From an uncultured Pseudomonadota bacterium (lineage in GTDB: Bacteria; Pseudomonadota; Gammaproteobacteria; Burkholderiales; SCOH01), in the NCBI GenBank assembly GCA_937863215.1, contig CALMFQ010000153.1, positions 1 to 7,319 on the forward strand: DNA of 7,319 bases, in the 5' to 3' direction. Positions 1 to 5,700 of the stretch are shown here, piece after piece. The notes beneath the pieces were generated by a model, which saw only the letters and a program-made list of their open reading frames with translations, was not told the DNA's origin and did not search any database. How positions within the stretch are numbered: the stretch's first letter is position 1; each line of letters begins with the position of its first letter. A program made the position numbers and the translations under genes.

Positions 1-43
1 ACAAGTCTGGGGATGGATATTTCGACCGCGGGATATCCGTGCT
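1..43. other. Short non-coding stretch downstream of the J-protein gene
   Basis: This stretch follows the stop codon of the J-domain protein gene. It contains a 6-bp inverted repeat, GGATAT at 15-20 and ATATCC at 33-38, with a 12-base loop. On the minus strand no run of T follows, so it is not a convincing intrinsic terminator. No gene is visible, and the window ends too soon to say what lies beyond. Confidence 0.4.
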
Positions 44-946
44 TCAGAAAATGCCGCGCGCCTGTTTGATCAGCGCGTGCTGCAAATCGCGCCATGCAGC
101 CGGATGATAGGCCTGCATGTGGCGGTGATCGCGCTGCCAGTCAAAGCGTGCGGCAATGTGGGAAACGAAACTGAGCGGTAGCGGTTCGAATTCGGACAAG
201 CCGACCATCAATTCGCCCTCAAACAGCGATTTGACGTCGACATTGCACAGCAGGTCGCTGTCCATCGCTGCATCGAACGCCTGCAGGGCGACTTGTTCGC
301 CTTCTTCCTCGATCAGCAGGAACAGCTCGTCGACCTTGGCCAGCGCGTCGGCCTCTTGCATGCGTACACGCATATAATCGACGGTTTGCGGTTCTTTTTC
401 CGCCAGCCAGCAATCGGGCTCGGTCCAGCGGTAAAAGGCGATCAGTTCGCGTACGAAATCGTCTTTTACCTGCCGGTCGTCGCAGGCGAGATAGAGCATG
501 CCGTCTTCGAAAATTTCGCCATGCAGCGGTGTGTCGGCGATATAGGGGTCGCTGTGCATCTGGCGCAGGCGCTGGATTGCCTGCTCGACCCGGTCGTCGC
601 GGTTGAGATCGGACAACTCGTAAATCCACGGGCGCAGCTTGTCGACGATGGGCTTTTCGCTCTCCGGCACATTTTCCAGCGGCTCATGCACCTTGCCGCA
701 ATGCTGGCAATATTCGCCGCGGCCGCTGGCGTGTTCCTGTTCTGCTGCGGCCGGCTCGGGCGGCAGCTCCTGCTGGGCCAGATACTGTGCTTCCTCGAAT
801 GCATCGCGCAGACGCTGGAAGCCCTGCGGGTCGTCTTCCGGCCGCGTTACTTTCAGCAGCCGTGCGTAGGCTTGCTTGATTTTGCGCAGATCCTGGGTGG
901 CATCGATGCCGAGAACCTGCCAAGGGTTGTGCTGCTTGTGAGTCAT
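44..946 (-). CDS. Degenerate J-domain co-chaperone, likely partner of HscC
   Basis: This 300-residue protein is probably a cytoplasmic co-chaperone that works with the HscC Hsp70 encoded just upstream. Residues 7-54 look like a J-domain: NPWQVLGI starts helix I, and IKQAYARLLK (23-32) is helix II. The loop after it reads TRPEDDP, and helix III is FQRLRDAFEEA (43-53). Counting eight residues from Tyr27 puts Arg35-Pro36-Glu37 exactly where the catalytic His-Pro-Asp of DnaJ should be. Residues 55-77 form an acidic, Ala/Glu-rich linker. Cys80 and Cys83 (CQHCGKVH) form one half of a possible zinc knuckle, with no second CxxC. The remaining 200 residues are mostly helical and acidic, and I do not recognise a domain there. 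The ATG lies inside the hscC stop codon (ATGA, 946-943), which implies translational coupling. In E. coli, hscC is likewise linked to J-like genes (djlB, djlC). The role as HscC partner is inferred from the fold and this arrangement. Confidence 0.8.
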   Translation of the reverse strand: MTHKQHNPWQVLGIDATQDLRKIKQAYARLLKVTRPEDDPQGFQRLRDAFEEAQYLAQQELPPEPAAAEQEHASGRGEYCQHCGKVHEPLENVPESEKPIVDKLRPWIYELSDLNRDDRVEQAIQRLRQMHSDPYIADTPLHGEIFEDGMLYLACDDRQVKDDFVRELIAFYRWTEPDCWLAEKEPQTVDYMRVRMQEADALAKVDELFLLIEEEGEQVALQAFDAAMDSDLLCNVDVKSLFEGELMVGLSEFEPLPLSFVSHIAARFDWQRDHRHMQAYHPAAWRDLQHALIKQARGIF

Positions 947-2652
947 AGCCAGGTTTCGCCTTCGATTTCATCCAGTGCACGCTTCAATTCTTCGCGTGCC
1001 GGTTTGATGATCGCCTCATCCTGGGTTTCCAGCGCAGCCTGAAAGCGCGCGGTTTCCTGGCCGACATACAGGCGGTCGTCGCCGCGAGTCTGCTGATACA
1101 TGCGGTCGGCGCGCGCCATCAGTGCGGCATTCACCAGCAGTTCGCGCGGGTGGATTTTCAGCTTCTGCAGTTCCTTCAGCCGCTCCTGTACCTGTTCGGG
1201 TGTCAGTACGCCGGGATTTTCCTCAATCAGCAGCTGGTGTTTCTCGCCGGTCTCCTGCACCGTCATTTCCGCTTCCAGCAGGCCGTTGACGTCGTAGGTA
1301 AAGCGCACACTGACACTCACCTCGCCAGCCGGCTTGGGCGGCACCGGCACATGCAGCTGGCCGAGAAAGATATTGTCGGCGGTCAGCCGGCTTTCGCCCT
1401 GATACACGCGCACCAGTACTGCGGTCTGCTGATCCTGGATGGTGGAAACGGTCTGCTCGCGGCTGACCGGCACCACGCTGTTGCGCTCGATGATCGGCAG
1501 GAAAAAGCCGGATTCATAGCGCCCCGGCGCCATCTGCTCGCTGATCTCGATGCCCAGCGTGTAGGGGCAGACGTCGGTCATCACCACTTCGTTCAACGCC
1601 GCATCGCGCATTTTCAGGCCGGCCTGCACCGCCGCGCCCATCGCCACTACTTCGTCCGGGTTCAGGTGCATTGCCGGCAGGCGGCCGAACATCTTGGCCA
1701 CCAGTTTCTTGATCAGTGGCTTGCGTGTAGCGCCGCCGGCCAGCACGATCTGGTTCAATTCATGGGCGCGGATGCGGGCATCGCGCAGCGCACGCTCGAT
1801 CGGCTCGCGCAGGCGTTTCAGCAGCGGCTCGGCCAGCTTGGCAAATTCGTCGTCGGTCACACTCCAGCGCAACGGCCGGTCGTTGAACTCGATCTCCATC
1901 TGCGCCTGATTCGCACCCGACAAGGCACGCTTGGCCTGTTCCGCCTGCTTGCGCAGCGCCTGATAGACATATGGGTCGGCCTGCTTGTCGGTGAGGCCGG
2001 CCGGGGCGCCGACCGTAGCGACAAAGCCGTCGATCAGCGCCTCGACGAAATCCTCGCCGCCGAGGAAATTGTCACCGGCGCTGGCGCGGACTTCCATCAC
2101 CCCTTCGAACAATTCGAGAATCGAAATATCGAAAGTGCCGCCACCCAGATCGAATACCAGAAAACGGCTTTCCGGCTCGTTCTGATGCAGGCCGTAAGCC
2201 AGTGCCGCGGCGGTCGGCTCATTCAGCAGGCGATCCACTTTCAGCCCGGCCAGCTGGCCGGCGATCCTGGTCGCCTTGCGTTGTGCATCGCTGAAATAGG
2301 CCGGCACCGTGATTACCGCTTCGGTTACCGGCTGGCCCAGATAGCGTTCGGCATCGGCCTTGAGCGATTTCAGCACCAGTGCGGAAAGCTCTTCGGCACG
2401 AAAGCGCTGCTTCCCGAGCGCCATCTGCCGGTCGGAGCCCATGTAGCGTTTGAATACTGCAGCCGTCAGCTGCGGATGGGTGAGCAGACGCTCGCGCGCC
2501 GGCAGGCCGACCAGGATTTCGCCGGCGTCGGACAGGCCGACCACGGAAGGGGTCAGGGTATGGCCCAGCGCATTGGGAATCATGACCGCCTGGCCGTCTT
2601 GCCAGACGGCGCACAGGCTGTTGGTAGTGCCGAGATCGATGCCGATTATCAT
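943..2652 (-). CDS. hscC: HscC-family specialised Hsp70 chaperone
   Basis: This is a 569-residue Hsp70 ATPase, close to the 556 residues of E. coli HscC and shorter than DnaK (about 638). The nucleotide-binding domain (about 1-350) shows the phosphate-1 loop GIDLGTTNS (4-12), Lys68 in AVFKRYMGS (the DnaK Lys70 equivalent), NEPTAAALAYG, phosphate-2 DLGGGTFD (168-175, with Thr173 matching DnaK Thr199), and adenosine-loop LAGGATRKP (304-312). All catalytic signatures are intact. HscC-like features I recognise include AGDNFLGGEDF, the TDVCPYTLGIE segment, and IIERNSVVPVSR in the substrate domain. The helical lid is short (about the last 95 residues) and ends in GETWL, with no disordered charged tail as in DnaK. 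Only one start is available: an in-frame TGA lies 21 bases upstream of the ATG. No Shine-Dalgarno is visible; the leader is pyrimidine-rich. E. coli HscC is a non-essential Hsp70 reported to act with J-partners and to affect sigma70; whether that holds here is inference. Confidence 0.93.
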   Translation of the reverse strand: MIIGIDLGTTNSLCAVWQDGQAVMIPNALGHTLTPSVVGLSDAGEILVGLPARERLLTHPQLTAAVFKRYMGSDRQMALGKQRFRAEELSALVLKSLKADAERYLGQPVTEAVITVPAYFSDAQRKATRIAGQLAGLKVDRLLNEPTAAALAYGLHQNEPESRFLVFDLGGGTFDISILELFEGVMEVRASAGDNFLGGEDFVEALIDGFVATVGAPAGLTDKQADPYVYQALRKQAEQAKRALSGANQAQMEIEFNDRPLRWSVTDDEFAKLAEPLLKRLREPIERALRDARIRAHELNQIVLAGGATRKPLIKKLVAKMFGRLPAMHLNPDEVVAMGAAVQAGLKMRDAALNEVVMTDVCPYTLGIEISEQMAPGRYESGFFLPIIERNSVVPVSREQTVSTIQDQQTAVLVRVYQGESRLTADNIFLGQLHVPVPPKPAGEVSVSVRFTYDVNGLLEAEMTVQETGEKHQLLIEENPGVLTPEQVQERLKELQKLKIHPRELLVNAALMARADRMYQQTRGDDRLYVGQETARFQAALETQDEAIIKPAREELKRALDEIEGETWL

Positions 2653-2676
2653 GAGAGCAGGAGAGATTGGTCAGGC

Positions 2677-2694
2677 CGGGCGAGCAGAGGCCCG
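2677..2694 (-). other. Small hairpin in the hscC 5' leader
   Basis: CGGGC (2677-2681) and GCCCG (2690-2694) are inverted with an 8-base loop. If transcription starts near 2719, this 5-bp GC stem lies inside the hscC untranslated leader, about 25 bases before the start codon. No T-run follows, so it is not a terminator. A role in mRNA folding is possible, but such short stems are common in GC-rich DNA. Confidence 0.3.
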
Positions 2695-2724
2695 CTGAAC
2701 AATGCGAATGCGGAAAAACGCCGA

Positions 2725-2733
2725 ATTATATCA
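2725..2733 (-). promoter_or_regulatory. Extended -10 sigma70-type promoter for hscC and J-gene
   Basis: On the minus strand the sequence reads TGATATAAT, which matches the extended -10 consensus TGnTATAAT in full. The TG belongs to the TGA stop codon of the kinase. The best-spaced -35 window (2748-2753, CGGATT at 17 bp) does not match TTGACA, as is common for extended -10 promoters. Transcription would start near 2718-2720, leaving a leader of about 65 bases before the hscC ATG at 2652. This would let the chaperone pair be expressed without the kinase. Confidence 0.6.
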
Positions 2734-5700
2734 GGCCGGGGCCGACAAATCCGGTTGCTTTTGCCCCTGCGGCAGCAATTGCTGCAATGCCGCCGTCAGC
2801 CGCGCGCGCGGCACCGGCTTGCCGAGCAACAGTACTTGTGGCTGTTTGAGCAGATCGTCGTCGAGATAGCGGTCGGAAAAGCCGGTGTAGAGCAGGATCG
2901 GCAGGTCCGGCCGGCTGGCGCGGGCATGGCGCGCCAGCTCGGTACCGGACATGCGCGGCATGAGAATGTCGGTAAACAACAGGGCAATGTCGCCACGCTC
3001 GCGCAGCACGCGCAGTGCCAGCTGCGGATCGCTCAGCTGCAGCGTGGCATAGCCCATTGCCTTGAGCTGGTCGGCAACCGTATCCAGCAGAGCCACCTCG
3101 TCATCGACCACCAGGATCAGTTCGCCATTGCCACGATGGCGGGCCGGTTCCGGGGCGGCGGCGTCGATGCCGTCGGTAACGCTCGGGAACAGCAGGCGGA
3201 AGGTACTCCCGGCGCCCAGCGACGATTCCAGCCGGATGGTTCCGTGCATGCGCTTGACGTAGCTGTACACCATCGGCAGACCGAGACCGGTGCCTTTGCC
3301 TTTCGGCTTGGTGGTGAAGAACGGGTCGAATATGTGTTCGCGCGCCTCTTCGGGGATGCCGGTACCGTTGTCGTGGGCGCTGATTTCCGCGTATTCGCCG
3401 ACTGGCAGATCCGGCTGCGCTTCGCTGATCGGGCATTCTCGCGTGGCAATGCGCAACTGGCCGCCGGCGGGCATCGCGTCGCGCGCGTTGATCACCAGGT
3501 TGAGCAGTGCATTCTGGAACTCCGATGAATCGAGCCGCACCGGTAGCGGCGCAGTGGCCAGATCGAGTTCGAATTCGATGCGCGGGTCGAGCGGTCGCCC
3601 GAGCAGATCGGAGATATCGCGCGTGGCCTGATTCAGGTCGATGACCGGCAATGTCTCTGCCGCCGCCGGTGTGGTGCGGGCAAAACTCAGCAGTCGCTTG
3701 GTCAGGCTGGCGCCGCGTTCGGCCGCATGCAGTGCGGCATTGACGCGTTTCAGCAGCGTCGGCTGCGTTTCCAGCAAGGTAGCGAGGATATCCAGATTGC
3801 CGACCACCACGCCGAGCAGGTTGTTGAAGTCGTGCGCCACCCCGCCGGCCAGTTGGCCCAGTGCATCGAGCTTTTGCGATTGCAGCAGCTGGCGCTGCAA
3901 TTGCCGGTGTTCGGTGACATCGCGGATCACGCCGGTAAAAAACAGTTCGCCGCCGCTGGTCCAGTCCGACACCGCCAGTTCGATCGGCACCAGTGTGCCA
4001 TCCTTGCGCAAGCCCTGCAGCTCGCGGCCGAAGCCGATTACCCTGGCTTTGCCGGTGCGGACGAAACGGCGGATGTAGCTATCGTGCCCGGCCGCAATCG
4101 ATGGCGGCATCAACATCGAAATATTGCGCCCCAGCACCTCTTCCGCGCGATAGCCGAAAATATTCTCGGCGGCATGGCTGAACAGCTGCACGATCCCGTT
4201 CTGATCGATCACGACGATTGCGTCGGCGGCAGTGTCGAGAATCGAGCGCATGCGCTGCTGCATTTCCAGCAACATGTCGTCGTTGCGCCGCCGTGCGGTG
4301 ATGTCGGTGACAATGCCGATGTAATAGCGGATTTGCCCCGCCTCGTCCGGCACCGGTGCCAGCGCCAGTTCGTTCCAGAACATGGTGCCGTCCTTGCGAT
4401 AGTTGCGCAGCGTTACCTGTACCGGCTCGCGCCGTTCGATGGCACTGCGTATCACCGCAATTTCCGGCTGCGCGCGGTCGTTGCCCTGCAGCATGCGGCA
4501 ATTGTTGCGCATCAGCTCGTCTGCGCTGTAGCCGGTAATTTCGCACACGGCAGGGCTGGCGTAGATGATCGGCGCATCGTCCTGCCCCAGATCGGCAATC
4601 AGCACGCCGGACGATAGCGCTTCGATTGCGCGTTTGCGCAGCATCAGCGCCTGGTTCAGCGCCCGCGCTTCGGTAATGTCGTGCAAGGTGCCGCGTACCA
4701 GCCGGATCTGCCCGTGTTCATCCAGCTCCGGTAGCGTTTTGACCTCGATCTGGCGCCAGTCGAGAGTGGCGTCGAGGGTGCGATATTCCCATTCAATCGG
4801 CCTGCGGCTGTGCGTCAGCTGCCGCAGTACCAGCGCCATCGCTTCGCGGTCGTCCGGATGCGCACGCGCCAGCCATGCCTGCATGCCGCATGCAGCGCCG
4901 GCCGGTATGCCGAGCACTCGTTGCGCGCCCTGCGACCAGAGGATGTCGTCGCCGCCCGGGCTCCATTCCCAGCCACCCATATTGGCAATCTGCTCGGCCG
5001 CATTCAGCAATTGCGTCTGCCGCCCCAGCGCCAACGTCGTCCGCACCCGCACCGAGATATCCTGCAACGAGCCATACAGGCGGATGGCGCGGCCTTCGTG
5101 CATCTGCACCTTGCCGACCATGTGCACCTTGCGCTGCATGCCGGACGGCAAGTACATGTCCAGATCGAGGCTGAACGACTGGCCGGTGCGAATTGCTTCG
5201 TTGATGGTGGCGGCAAGGCGCGCCTGCGATTCGAGCGTATATGCCTGCACTACACTGACCCGGTCGGGAACGAACGAACCCTGTGGCTGTTCGTGCAGGC
5301 GATACATCTGTGCCGACCACAGCACTTGGCCGGTACGCAGATCCAGCTCCCAGCCGCCGATTTCCGCCGCTGCCTCTTCTTCGCCCGACAGGCGCGCCAG
5401 ACGTTCGCTCTCGCTGACATCCTGCAGCAGCCACAGATTGCCGCGCGCCACCAGTTGCCAGCCGACCCGGACAAACAGCGTTGGCTGACCACTGCGCTGC
5501 AGCGTGCAGATACGCGGCTCGCCGCCATGCCGCTCGAGCGGCAGATCGCCGCTGGTCGGGCTGAGGCGCAACAGGGCAAACAGATCGGTCGGCCGCATCT
5601 GCTCGTTGCAGGCGCTGCCCAGCAGTTCGCGCGCGGCGGGGTTGGCGTAGCAGTGGTTGTCCTTGAAAAACAGGGCACCGAGCGGCAGGCCGTCGAGCAG

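Larger units (their letters stand above)
2671..2740. repeat. 10-bp direct repeat flanking the kinase-hscC junction
   Basis: TCAGGCCGGG occurs at 2671-2680 and again at 2731-2740, exactly 60 bases apart. On the coding strand each copy reads CCCGGCCTGA. The upstream copy supplies the stop codon of the kinase. The second copy supplies the in-frame TGA that closes the hscC frame upstream of its ATG. This could be a remnant of a small duplication or a chance match in GC-rich DNA. Confidence 0.45.

Noticed and set aside
15..38. Possible terminator after the J-protein gene
   Set aside because: The stem is only 6 bp and AT-rich with a 12-base loop, and no T-run follows on the minus strand.
293..1042. 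Plus-strand open frame of 249 codons with hydrophobic stretches opposite the J-gene
   Set aside because: The apparent hydrophobic segments mirror antisense codons of the J-protein linker. It runs across the hscC/J-gene overlap and shows no family signature.
2705..2722. T-run (GCGTTTTTCCGC on the minus strand) as an intrinsic terminator after the kinase
   Set aside because: Only a 3-bp stem can form around the T-run and no GC-rich hairpin precedes it. The promoter reading of this region is stronger.
1150..3528. Plus-strand open frame of 792 codons opposite hscC and the kinase 3' end
   Set aside because: It crosses the hscC-kinase junction antisense to two clearly recognised genes, is very rich in Gln, His and Arg, and shows no domain. 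It is a GC-driven shadow.
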